A DNA stretch of 32,990 nt. Origin: Clostridia bacterium (lineage in GTDB: Bacteria > Bacillota > Clostridia > DSM-8532). This document shows positions 16,553-24,375 of the stretch, in pieces; the stretch's first letter is position 1, and each line of letters opens with the position of its first letter. The DNA is taken from the NCBI GenBank assembly GCA_020047785.1, contig JAIFNI010000287.1, positions 1-32,990 of the forward strand, given 5' to 3'. The notes below the pieces were generated by a model, which made no database searches, had not been told where the DNA came from, and saw only the letters and a list, made by a program, of their open reading frames with translations. A program made the translations under genes and the position numbers.

Positions 16553-16636
16553 ACAGGTTGGGAGATTTCTATTATTTGTGCGAATTATCCGATACAGTAC
16601 AACCTGTTGACATACATGTTGTATATATGATAGGAT
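16553..16636 (+). promoter_or_regulatory. Promoter and candidate operators of the GntR/LacI regulator
   Basis: TTGACA (16607-16612), an 18-bp spacer and TAGGAT (16631-16636) form a promoter. ATACA-TGT-TGTAT (16612-16624), a perfect 5-bp-arm dyad, lies in the spacer. Upstream, ACAGGTTG (16553-16560) and CAACCTGT (16600-16607) are perfect inverted copies about 40 bp apart. This could allow operator looping and autorepression by the downstream regulator, as for AraR-type proteins. The leader to the proposed start at 16771 is about 130 nt. Confidence 0.55.
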
Positions 16637-16770
16637 GCACTCAGACAAGAAAATGGTTGCGCCGGTGTAGTCAAGACGATATCATGATGGAAACATGGCA
16701 GATTCGAAGTTGTGCACTGCTTCTGAACAAGGCTGACATGAAGGTTATCGGACCAGAAGGATGTGAAGTT

Positions 16771-17871
16771 TTGACGATAGACCGCGCAAGTGCAATCCCT
16801 GTATACCGTCAGATATATAATGACATCAACGAACGGGTGCAAAGTGGAGATTTTTCGCTGGGGTCCATGCTTCCGTCCGAAAGCAGGCTCAGCAGCCAGT
16901 ACGGCGTGGAACGGGCGACAGTCCGGCGTGCGTTGGCCTTGCTTGTCGACGAAGGGAAAGCCGAAAAGATCCCCGGACTCGGCACGACCTTGATCGACCG
17001 GCAGGAGACTCCTGGCGCAGTGACACCGCGAACAACGAAAACCATGATGTTTTTGTTGCCCAGAGGCCGGAGGGATGCGGATCGCATCAACGAGTCCTTC
17101 AATGCCAAACTTCTGGCCACCATGGTGGATGATTGCGCCGACAGGGGATACGAGCTGCTATACAAGTCCTATACAAGGGATGATACTGCGGATGACCTCA
17201 TCAGCATGTGCAATCCGGCCGGTATCTTTTTCATCAGCTATTTGCCGGTTGATCTCTATAAACAGCTGAAGAAACGGAAAATCCCAGCTGTGCTCGTCAA
17301 TCAGGACCATCCGCTTTTTCCTGCGATAGGAATTGACAACCGCGGAGGGTCGAAGCTGGTTGTGGAATATTTTCTTTCCCTGGGTCACCAGAAAATCGGA
17401 TTCATCGACGGGCACGCTGACGATGCCATTGCATCAAGCAGATATCGGGGTTATCGGGATACCCTGAGGTCCAATGGATTGGAACTGAATTCGGATTGGG
17501 TCGTATCCGGTGATTGGACCATTGAAGGTGGAAGACTGGCAATGCGCGAACTGTTGAAAAAAGCCAAAACACTGCCTACTGCCATCTATTCCTCGAATGA
17601 TTCCATGGCGATTGGTGCGATTCGGGAGGCGAACGAAGCCGGATTGAACGTCCCAGAGGATATCAGTTTTGTCGGGTTTGACAATATCGACCAGTGTGAA
17701 TTTGTCAACCCGAAGCTGTCTTCGGTCGCGATGGATTATCATGCAATGACCTCAGCCGCCTGCATGCTCATGTTTGACATGCTGGAGCATGATTCGAGGG
17801 AATTGAATGTGAACATTTATGTACCGCTGCACCTGATCGAGCGGGAATCAGTCAGAGAAATGCCTGTCTGA
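16771..17871 (+). CDS. GntR-type DNA-binding / LacI-type sugar-binding regulator (AraR-like)
   Basis: A 366-residue regulator. Residues 1-75 are a GntR winged helix (TIDRASAIPVYRQIYNDI, GSMLPSESRLSSQYGVERAT, VRRALALLVDEGKAEKIPGLGT). Residues about 95-360 form a LacI/periplasmic-binding sensor (GIDNRGGSKLVVEYFLSLGH, IGFIDGH, YSSNDSMAIGAIREANEAGL, DISFVGFDNIDQCEFVNPKL). This fusion is that of AraR. I prefer the TTG at 16771 with AGAAGGA about 10 nt upstream, because the GntR domain begins there; ATG codons at 16738 and further upstream are possible. It probably represses its own promoter and the neighbouring transport and glycosidase genes, released by a sugar such as fucose or a related mono- or disaccharide. 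The ligand is inferred. A strong terminator follows. Confidence 0.9.
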   Translation: MTIDRASAIPVYRQIYNDINERVQSGDFSLGSMLPSESRLSSQYGVERATVRRALALLVDEGKAEKIPGLGTTLIDRQETPGAVTPRTTKTMMFLLPRGRRDADRINESFNAKLLATMVDDCADRGYELLYKSYTRDDTADDLISMCNPAGIFFISYLPVDLYKQLKKRKIPAVLVNQDHPLFPAIGIDNRGGSKLVVEYFLSLGHQKIGFIDGHADDAIASSRYRGYRDTLRSNGLELNSDWVVSGDWTIEGGRLAMRELLKKAKTLPTAIYSSNDSMAIGAIREANEAGLNVPEDISFVGFDNIDQCEFVNPKLSSVAMDYHAMTSAACMLMFDMLEHDSRELNVNIYVPLHLIERESVREMPV

Positions 17872-17883
17872 AAGACATGACGG

Positions 17884-17928
17884 AAAGAGCACGATGCATG
17901 GCATCGTTTCTGTTGACGTGCTCTTTTT
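17884..17928 (+). terminator. Rho-independent terminator after the regulator
   Basis: AAAGAGCACG (17884-17893) pairs with CGTGCTCTTT (17917-17926), followed by T residues to 17928. The inner part can form a second small hairpin (GATGC/GCATC). It separates the regulator from the transporter operon. Confidence 0.88.
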
Positions 17929-18125
17929 CATGAATTCGTAATGAATATCCGATTGATCTGAAATCTTTTCTGCTGATGATGCCGGATTACGGTGCTGCGG
18001 TTCAGTTTTCCATACAGAAACCCAGCCTTGTGCTGTCGGGAATCGCCGGAGACTCTGTTGATTTGCGGCATGCCGGCAGTTCCATCGAAATGCAGGACGA
18101 TGCTATGATTGAGGAGGAGAAAAGA

Positions 18126-19082
18126 TTGGAACAGGTCAAACGAATCCGACGCAGGAGGATCCAACCGGAGGTGCCGCTTGGCACAAGAATCCGGAAGGAC
18201 TGGAACCAGTACCGGTTTGTCTATCTCATTGCGCTGCTCGGCATAGCCTACTATGTTGTTTTCTGCTATCTTCCCATGGGCGGCGTACTGATCGCGTTTG
18301 AGAATTACAAGCCCATGCGGGGCATTTTCGGAAGTGAATGGGTCGGATTGAAGTACTTCAATGATTTCTTCCGGGGACACTATTTCTGGCGACTCATGCG
18401 CAATACGGTGCTGCTGAACGCCTACGATCTCGTTTTCGGATTCCCGGCGCCCATCGTGTTTGCCATCCTGCTCAACGAACTGGCGGGAAAAACCTTCAAG
18501 CGTCTTGTCCAGACGGTTTCGTACCTGCCGTATTTCATTTCCCTCGTGGTCATCTGCGGCATCCTGATCGACTTTCTTTCCCTCGACGGCCTCCTCAATC
18601 AGCTGGCAGGTCTGTTCGGAGCCACGGAAACATCCTTTCTCCTCGACCCGAAGTATTTCAGAACCATCTACGTTGCATCGGGAATCTGGCAGGGCATGGG
18701 CTATGGGGCCATCATCTATCTGGCGGCGCTGGCCGCGGTGGATGTCCAATTGTTCGATGCAGCCGTCGTCGATGGATGCAACCGGTTTCAAAGGATTCTG
18801 CATGTGACCATCCCCGGCATCATGCCCACCATTCTCATCATGCTCATTCTACGACTTGGCAGCATGATGAATGTGGGTTTCGAGAAAATCATCCTGCTGT
18901 ACAACCCGTCCACCTATGAAACCGCCGATGTCATATCGAGTTTTGTATACCGGTACGGGCTGCTGCAGGGAAATTTCAGCTACAGCACGGCTGTCGGCCT
19001 GTTCAATTCGGTCATAAACTTCACGCTGCTCATTTTTGTGAACAACGTCAGCAGGCGTGTCAACAATGTATCACTCTGGTAA
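18126..19082 (+). CDS. ABC transporter permease, LplB type (CUT1 family)
   Basis: A 318-residue membrane permease. The preferred start is the TTG at 18126, which follows GAGGAGGAG; upstream in-frame ATGs (18104, 18089, 17976) lack a ribosome site. Six hydrophobic segments are visible, the first being VYLIALLGIAYYVVFCYLP. The cytoplasmic EAA loop that contacts the ATPase is DAAVVDGCNRFQRILHVTIP. LplB/YtcP permeases import oligosaccharides, often uronate- or complex-glycan-derived. Partners are the permease at 19098 and the lipoprotein at 20061; no ATPase gene is nearby. No convincing promoter was found in 17929-18125. A CGGCATGCCG palindrome at 18066 is the only candidate regulatory site. Confidence 0.93.
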   Translation: MEQVKRIRRRRIQPEVPLGTRIRKDWNQYRFVYLIALLGIAYYVVFCYLPMGGVLIAFENYKPMRGIFGSEWVGLKYFNDFFRGHYFWRLMRNTVLLNAYDLVFGFPAPIVFAILLNELAGKTFKRLVQTVSYLPYFISLVVICGILIDFLSLDGLLNQLAGLFGATETSFLLDPKYFRTIYVASGIWQGMGYGAIIYLAALAAVDVQLFDAAVVDGCNRFQRILHVTIPGIMPTILIMLILRLGSMMNVGFEKIILLYNPSTYETADVISSFVYRYGLLQGNFSYSTAVGLFNSVINFTLLIFVNNVSRRVNNVSLW

Positions 19083-19097
19083 AGGAGGGGACGGCAA

Positions 19098-19994
19098 ATG
19101 TGGTCCTATGGCAAAAAAGGAATTGGCAGCCGCGTTTTTGATGCCCTGAATACCGGGTTCATGATTCTTTTGTCGGTTGTCACAATCTATCCCTTTCTGT
19201 TTGTTCTGTTCGCCTCCTTCAGCGAACCGATGGCCCTGATGGCGCACCGTGGACTGCTGCTGCACCCGCTCGGGTTTTCCCTGAAAGGGTATGAGCTTGT
19301 GTTCAACAACAACGACATCCTGAACGGGTATGGCGTGACCGCCTTCCTGGTGGTGGCCGGCACCGTGCTGAACATGCTCATGACCATCCTGTTCGCCTAT
19401 GTGCTGTCACGGCGAAATATGCTCTGGAACAGGATGCTGACGGTCATGGTCATCATCACGATGTATTTCGGCGGCGGCATGATTCCGTCCTTTCTGGTCA
19501 TCAAGGGCCTGGGACTGTATGACAGCATCTGGGCCCTGATCCTGCCGAACCTGATCAGCACGTACAATCTGATCATCATGCGCACGGCCATCTCCGCGGT
19601 TCCCGGTGAACTGGAGGAATCGGCGCGTCTGGATGGCGCGGGAGAACTGCGGGTTCTCTTCAACATCATTCTGCCGGCCTGCATTCCCACCATCGCTGCA
19701 CTGGGCCTGTTCTACGCGGTCGGGTACTGGAACAGCTGGTCCAGTGCGCTGGTCTACATCAAGTCACCCGACAAGTATCCGCTGCAGCTGGTTCTCCGGT
19801 CTGTTCTCGTCCAGAACAACACCGGCTCGATGACTTCCGGGGAGGCCATGTACCAGGCGGGCATGGCACAGGCGTATACACGGCTTCTGAAGTATTCGAC
19901 CGTCATCGTGTCCATTGTTCCCATCATGATGGTCTATCCATTCCTGCAGAAACATTTCACGCAGGGGATGATGATTGGTGCCGTGAAGGGCTGA
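19098..19994 (+). CDS. ABC transporter permease, YtcP/LplC type (CUT1 family)
   Basis: A 298-residue permease with start after AAAGGAGGGG. Transmembrane segments include MILLSVVTIYPFLFVLFASF near the N-terminus, a segment around AFLVVAGTVLNMLMTILFAYVL and a last one at VIVSIVPIMMVYPFLQ. The EAA loop reads ELEESARLDGAGELRVLFNI. The C-terminal HFTQGMMIGAVKG ending is characteristic of the YtcP/LplC group. It pairs with the preceding LplB-type subunit (15 bp gap) to form the sugar channel. Confidence 0.94.
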   Translation: MWSYGKKGIGSRVFDALNTGFMILLSVVTIYPFLFVLFASFSEPMALMAHRGLLLHPLGFSLKGYELVFNNNDILNGYGVTAFLVVAGTVLNMLMTILFAYVLSRRNMLWNRMLTVMVIITMYFGGGMIPSFLVIKGLGLYDSIWALILPNLISTYNLIIMRTAISAVPGELEESARLDGAGELRVLFNIILPACIPTIAALGLFYAVGYWNSWSSALVYIKSPDKYPLQLVLRSVLVQNNTGSMTSGEAMYQAGMAQAYTRLLKYSTVIVSIVPIMMVYPFLQKHFTQGMMIGAVKG

Positions 19995-20060
19995 CCACTT
20001 TCAGGAAAGGGCAATACCGGGACGCCGGTATCCATAAATCAGAAAAGGGAGGATATGTTC

Positions 20061-21752
20061 ATGAAGAAGAACCTCATCAAGTGTCTGGCTGTCGCCGGAG
20101 CACTGGTCCTGGCCATCACCGGCTGCGGACAGGTTGCGCCACAGCCATCCGCCTCTGCATCTGCCTCCGCCACCGCCTCCGCAAGTGTCGAAGCGAGTAC
20201 GGAAGCCACTGCCGCGGCCAGTTCGGAACCGGCCGCAGCGACTGCACCGACGAATGTCACCTATTTCCATTGGAAGATCAACACCAAAACCGTGCAGGAT
20301 TTCAAGGAAACCCTTTGGATCAAGGAACTTGAGAAGAAGGCCAATGTCACCATCGAATTCCAGGGACCGAACACAGGGGATGACTACAATCAGGCAGCCA
20401 GCATCATGCTGGCCAGCGGCACCATGTCCGATATGTTCTATTATGACTGGAACCGCTATGCAGGCGGTCTGGCCGGAGCCATCGCAGACGGAATCGTCGT
20501 CAACGTGAGCAAAAGCTATGCCGACAAGATGCCCACCTGGTTCGGCATTCTGGAAGGCAATGAAGCCATCAAGCGGGCCGTGACACTGGATGACGGAACT
20601 TCCGCCCTGTTCTGCCACCTGGAACTGGACCTGAAACGCGGCGCCTATGCCGGCAACTGGATTCGGGGAGATTGGCTTGAGAAGTTGAGCATGCCGGTCC
20701 CGACAACTATTGACGATTTCTACAAGTCCCTTGTCGCGTTCAAGGACAAGGACCCGAACGGCAACGGAAAGGCCGATGAAATCCCGTTCGCCGATGACAA
20801 GAACTTCGATGCGCTCAAGACACTGGCCGGCGCATGGGGTCTCGTGTACCAGGATATCCAGATGGATCCGGCCACACCGGGGAAAGTGACCTACTGGCCG
20901 CTGGTCAATGGCGGAAAGAACTTCACGGATTTTGTTACGACCCTGAACAAATGGTATAAAGAAAAACTGATCGATCAGGAATTTGCGTCTCAGGACGGCG
21001 CGCAGCGGGAAGCAAAGATTCTGACCGACATGGTCGGCTCTTCCTTTGCCTATACCGGCAACTATGCAACCTGGAGCGAAGGTCTGAAGGCGGCCGCGCC
21101 GAATGCCAAGCTCAGCGGCATGGTGCCTCTGGTCGGCATGGGCGGAAAAGCCTATTCGACGAACAACGCGCTGGTGCGCCCGGCTGCCAGCAATGAAGGA
21201 ACCTGCGTCACCACACTGGCCGAGAAGGATGGGTCCATTGAGGCCTGCCTCAGACTTCTTGACCTCATGTACACCAAGGAAGGCAGCGACATCATCGGCT
21301 GGGGCGTTGAAGGGGTCTCCTACAATGTCGGCGCGGATGGCAGGAAGACCTGGTCGGATGCCGTGACGAAGGATCCCGAGTTCAAGTTCAACGATATGGT
21401 CTTCAAGTTTGCATTGCCCACATGGGGCGGCTTCCCGAAGATCATGAGCTATGACGCCTGGGCTTCGATCGAACTGACGACGGAAGAATCCGTGCAGGCA
21501 CATGAAAACTATTTTGCGGCCGACACCGGTATCCTGACGCCTCCGCTCCTGCTCAGCCAGGCGGAATCGGAAGAATACAACAGGATCATGACCGACGTGA
21601 ATACGGCCATCGGAGAAAACTTCACGAAGATGGTGCTCGGTACCACACCCCTGACGGAAATACCGAACCTGCTGAAACAATTGAACGACATGGGACTTGA
21701 GAAGGCGATGGCCATGTATCAGGGCGCATATGACCGCTACTCGAAAAAGTAA
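20061..21752 (+). CDS. Lipoprotein sugar-binding protein (LplA-type ABC substrate-binding)
   Basis: A 563-residue extracellular lipoprotein. The second ATG (20061) is preferred because GGGAGGA is 8 nt upstream; the ATG at 20055 is too close. The signal peptide ends with lipobox AITGC and C22 is the lipidated residue. An Ala/Ser/Thr/Glu-rich tether follows (about 23-60, including SASASASATASASVEAS), then a large type-1 binding fold. Features shared with LplA proteins are the size above 500 residues, DYNQAASIMLASGTMSDMFY near the N-domain, KDPNGNGKADEIPF (a calcium-loop-like motif) and the late GWGVEGVSYNVGADGR. It delivers glycan fragments to the two permeases. A hairpin right after the stop probably stabilises its mRNA. 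Confidence 0.93.
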   Translation: MKKNLIKCLAVAGALVLAITGCGQVAPQPSASASASATASASVEASTEATAAASSEPAAATAPTNVTYFHWKINTKTVQDFKETLWIKELEKKANVTIEFQGPNTGDDYNQAASIMLASGTMSDMFYYDWNRYAGGLAGAIADGIVVNVSKSYADKMPTWFGILEGNEAIKRAVTLDDGTSALFCHLELDLKRGAYAGNWIRGDWLEKLSMPVPTTIDDFYKSLVAFKDKDPNGNGKADEIPFADDKNFDALKTLAGAWGLVYQDIQMDPATPGKVTYWPLVNGGKNFTDFVTTLNKWYKEKLIDQEFASQDGAQREAKILTDMVGSSFAYTGNYATWSEGLKAAAPNAKLSGMVPLVGMGGKAYSTNNALVRPAASNEGTCVTTLAEKDGSIEACLRLLDLMYTKEGSDIIGWGVEGVSYNVGADGRKTWSDAVTKDPEFKFNDMVFKFALPTWGGFPKIMSYDAWASIELTTEESVQAHENYFAADTGILTPPLLLSQAESEEYNRIMTDVNTAIGENFTKMVLGTTPLTEIPNLLKQLNDMGLEKAMAMYQGAYDRYSKK

Positions 21753-21792
21753 GCTTCCGGAATGATTTTTTGAACCTGATGCCACGTCACGG

Positions 21793-21821
21793 GGGCTTCC
21801 GGCGGTTGCCGGAAGCCCTTT
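21793..21821 (+). terminator. Strong intercistronic hairpin after the binding-protein gene
   Basis: GGGCTTCCGGC (21793-21803) and GCCGGAAGCCC (21808-21818) form a perfect 11-bp stem with a GGTT loop, followed by only three T residues. The weak T-run suggests partial termination or mRNA protection. That would give more binding protein than the downstream enzymes, a common arrangement in ABC operons. Confidence 0.75.
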
Positions 21822-21839
21822 GCAAATGGAGAAGAGACA

Positions 21840-24350
21840 ATGAGCAAACGCAGATTCATCCTTGATAAATCCGTGTCTTCCTGTGCGCCCATGCCGCAGG
21901 ACAAACGAACCCCGTATCTGCCACGCCATGGAATCTGCAGCACGGCGCCCGCCGAACGCTATTTCGACGCCCTTCAGGCGGCAGGGGCCGGAACAAAAAT
22001 GCTGATTTTCGGAGATCCTTCCGTCGAGACCCTCCTTTTTCAGCACGAACGGCTCTTCAAACGGAAATACAGGGAGAATCTGCAGCCGCCCCGTATCGCG
22101 GACCTGCTTCCAGAGGTGAGACGGCTTCTGCTGGAAGGAAAATCCGTCGAAGCGGCGCAGCTTTCCGTGAAAGGCGCGCGCGAGGACGGGTATGAAGACA
22201 AATTGAAATGGTCGAACGGAATGGAAATACCGGTTGTCAATTTCCAGGCGCATCCCGCTCTGCTCGCGCGCCTTGGCGTGAATGCCTCAGGGCCTGTGAA
22301 GGACTATCTGCGGACGCTGGATTTCGAGTCCGGCGAAGCTGCGGTTCGCTGGAAGGATGACCGGGGGGATTGGGTGAGACGCGGATTTGTCTCGATTCCC
22401 AGGCAACTGGCGGTTCTGCGGCTCATCGCCCCTTCAGGCGCGCCGGGATTTGATCTGGCGCTCGATCTGAGTGTGGCGGACAGCGTCAGCGAACATCCGT
22501 GGGAAAACATGCATTTTCCGGAAGACATGCTGGTGACGCGCGACTACGGGCCGGACATGCTGCTGACCTGCTGCCGGTACAATCCGGAAGTCAACGGGAA
22601 TTCCGGTTATGCGGTCGCAGTCGGCATCCGATCGGAAGGCGGCACCCCGGAAATTCGGGAAAGCGGGATACAAATGCAGGATGTCCGCTCCGTCATGCTG
22701 TTCGTGAAAATCCTTCACATGCCGGAATACGACACGGACGACGCATTGCACCTGGCCGAGTCCGTTCGGTCGGTGTCTTCCTCCTACGAAGAACTTCTGG
22801 CTGAAAACCGGGAAGTGCTCGGTGAAAAAATGCAGAGAAGCACCCTGTCGCTCGGAACCGGGGAAGACAGGGCTTTATCCGTCGAGGAACTTCTTGCGGA
22901 ACAGCATGGCGGACGTGATTTCAGTCTGAGGCTGGTGCATCGGCATGGTGGCTGCGATTTCAGTCCGAAGTTGGTGGAACAGCATGGTGGCCGCGATTTC
23001 AGTCCGAGGCTGGTGGAACTGCTGTACGACATGGGCCGGTTTTTTCTCATCACGGACACCGGGACCTTGCCGCCGGCCTGGGGACAGTACAACATCAATG
23101 TCAACCTCCAGGTATGTTCCGGAAACATCACGAACCTGCCGGAGGAAATGGAGGTCTTTTTCCGATTCATTGAAAGCAGGATTCCGGATTTTCGCGTGAA
23201 TGCACAGAACATTTTCGGGTGCAGGGGCATCCTCGGCGATATCCATCCGGATAGGGACAATGGTCTGCTCTATCATTTCTCTTCCACATGGCCGCATCAT
23301 TACTGGGTATCCTGTGCCGGGTGGGTCTACAATGAATTCTGGGGACACTGGCTTTCCACCGGAGATCAGGATTTCTTGCGAACCCGCGTGGTGCCTGGGT
23401 TGAAGGAAATCGCGCTGTTCTTCATGGATTATCTGAAAGACAGGGACGCACAGGGGAATTATCTGTTTTACCCAGGCTTCTCACCGGAGAACGCATTGGA
23501 TATGAAAACCTGGTGCGGTGTGACCGTCAATGCGACCATGGACATCATGGTCTGCCGGGAAGTGTTTGAAAATCTGATTTCGGCCTGCGAAATCCTTGAT
23601 ATCCAGGATGAGGACCTGCCCGTGTGGCAGGAAATCCTCGATCACCTGCCGCACCTGCTGCTCGATGAGGAAGGCGGCCTGAAGGAATGGGCCTGGGACG
23701 CCATTCCCGAAGACTACAACCATCGGCATGTATCCCACCATTATGACGCCTGGCCGGGACAAGCCGCCAGCTGGGAAGAAACACCGGAACTGGCCCGTGC
23801 CATCCTGATTTCGAACCGGAAACGGGGACAGCAGGATGACTCCGCCCATGGGATTCTGCACCGGATTTTCACGGCCATCCGTCTGAAGGATCCCTGTGAT
23901 TTCAGCATGAATCTCAAGCAGATTCTGGAGCATGGATTCCTCAACCGGAACCTTTCAGCGAATCACTATCCGTACCGGATCCCCTGTCCGGATGTGACCG
24001 GTTCACTGCCGGCCGTATTCGCCGAGATGGCCGTATCTTCCAGACCCGGCGTCATCGAGTTCCTGCCTGCCATGCCCGGCCAGTTCGGAACAGGTCGTCT
24101 GACCGGCATCTGCTCTTACTCGTTTGCACGGGTTTCATCTCTTGAATGGGATCTCGAAAAAGGCTTCATCCAGGCGGAGCTGTTTCCGTTGACGAGTCAG
24201 CGGATCCACATCGGCTGCGGGCTGAAAGTACGCTTCATGACCGCAGATGGGAGGGCGCTCTCGCTTAAGGACAACAGGGCATGGTTGGAACTTGAGAAGG
24301 GAAAGGCGGTCACAGTGACATTGGCTGTGGAACAGCGGCGTTTCGTGTGA
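21840..24350 (+). CDS. GH95-like glycosidase (alpha-L-fucosidase/galactosidase), copy 1
   Basis: An 836-residue cytoplasmic enzyme; GGAGAAGAGA precedes the ATG. It has the GH95 layout: N-terminal beta domain (about 15-330), helical barrel (about 375-740) and C-terminal beta domain. By comparison with Bifidobacterium AfcA, the activating asparagines would be N420 and N422 (YNINVNLQ), the acid E616 (LKEWAWD, followed by HRHVSHHYDAWPG) and the third residue possibly D718 (CPDVTGS). That last region differs from the usual QIDGN text, so this is a divergent member. GH95 enzymes invert alpha-1,2-fucosides or alpha-L-galactosides. Residues 355-393 are a triple 13-residue repeat absent from the paralogue at 25779. 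It lies downstream of the transporter and upstream of GH30. Confidence 0.83.
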   Translation: MSKRRFILDKSVSSCAPMPQDKRTPYLPRHGICSTAPAERYFDALQAAGAGTKMLIFGDPSVETLLFQHERLFKRKYRENLQPPRIADLLPEVRRLLLEGKSVEAAQLSVKGAREDGYEDKLKWSNGMEIPVVNFQAHPALLARLGVNASGPVKDYLRTLDFESGEAAVRWKDDRGDWVRRGFVSIPRQLAVLRLIAPSGAPGFDLALDLSVADSVSEHPWENMHFPEDMLVTRDYGPDMLLTCCRYNPEVNGNSGYAVAVGIRSEGGTPEIRESGIQMQDVRSVMLFVKILHMPEYDTDDALHLAESVRSVSSSYEELLAENREVLGEKMQRSTLSLGTGEDRALSVEELLAEQHGGRDFSLRLVHRHGGCDFSPKLVEQHGGRDFSPRLVELLYDMGRFFLITDTGTLPPAWGQYNINVNLQVCSGNITNLPEEMEVFFRFIESRIPDFRVNAQNIFGCRGILGDIHPDRDNGLLYHFSSTWPHHYWVSCAGWVYNEFWGHWLSTGDQDFLRTRVVPGLKEIALFFMDYLKDRDAQGNYLFYPGFSPENALDMKTWCGVTVNATMDIMVCREVFENLISACEILDIQDEDLPVWQEILDHLPHLLLDEEGGLKEWAWDAIPEDYNHRHVSHHYDAWPGQAASWEETPELARAILISNRKRGQQDDSAHGILHRIFTAIRLKDPCDFSMNLKQILEHGFLNRNLSANHYPYRIPCPDVTGSLPAVFAEMAVSSRPGVIEFLPAMPGQFGTGRLTGICSYSFARVSSLEWDLEKGFIQAELFPLTSQRIHIGCGLKVRFMTADGRALSLKDNRAWLELEKGKAVTVTLAVEQRRFV
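22902..23018 (+). repeat. 39-bp in-frame triple tandem repeat in the GH95 gene
   Basis: Three units of exactly 39 bp (22902, 22941, 22980) encode QHGGRDFSLRLVH, RHGGCDFSPKLVE and QHGGRDFSPRLVE. The paralogous GH95 at 25779 has a single equivalent segment (QRLGQGIHPVLME) at this place. So two extra units, 26 residues, were gained just before the catalytic barrel. Confidence 0.95.
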
Positions 24351-24375
24351 TGGATGGCTGAATGGAGGAGAAACC

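Noticed and set aside
18066-18075. CGGCATGCCG palindrome as operator of the transporter operon
   Set aside because: Short, GC-rich and without a promoter beside it; noted only in the permease entry.
20001-22253. Long open frame of 750 codons on the minus strand
   Set aside because: It is the antisense shadow of the lipoprotein gene and part of the GH95 gene, with no recognisable domain or ribosome site. The same holds for long minus-strand frames at 947-2599, 4965-6134 and 26064-27734.
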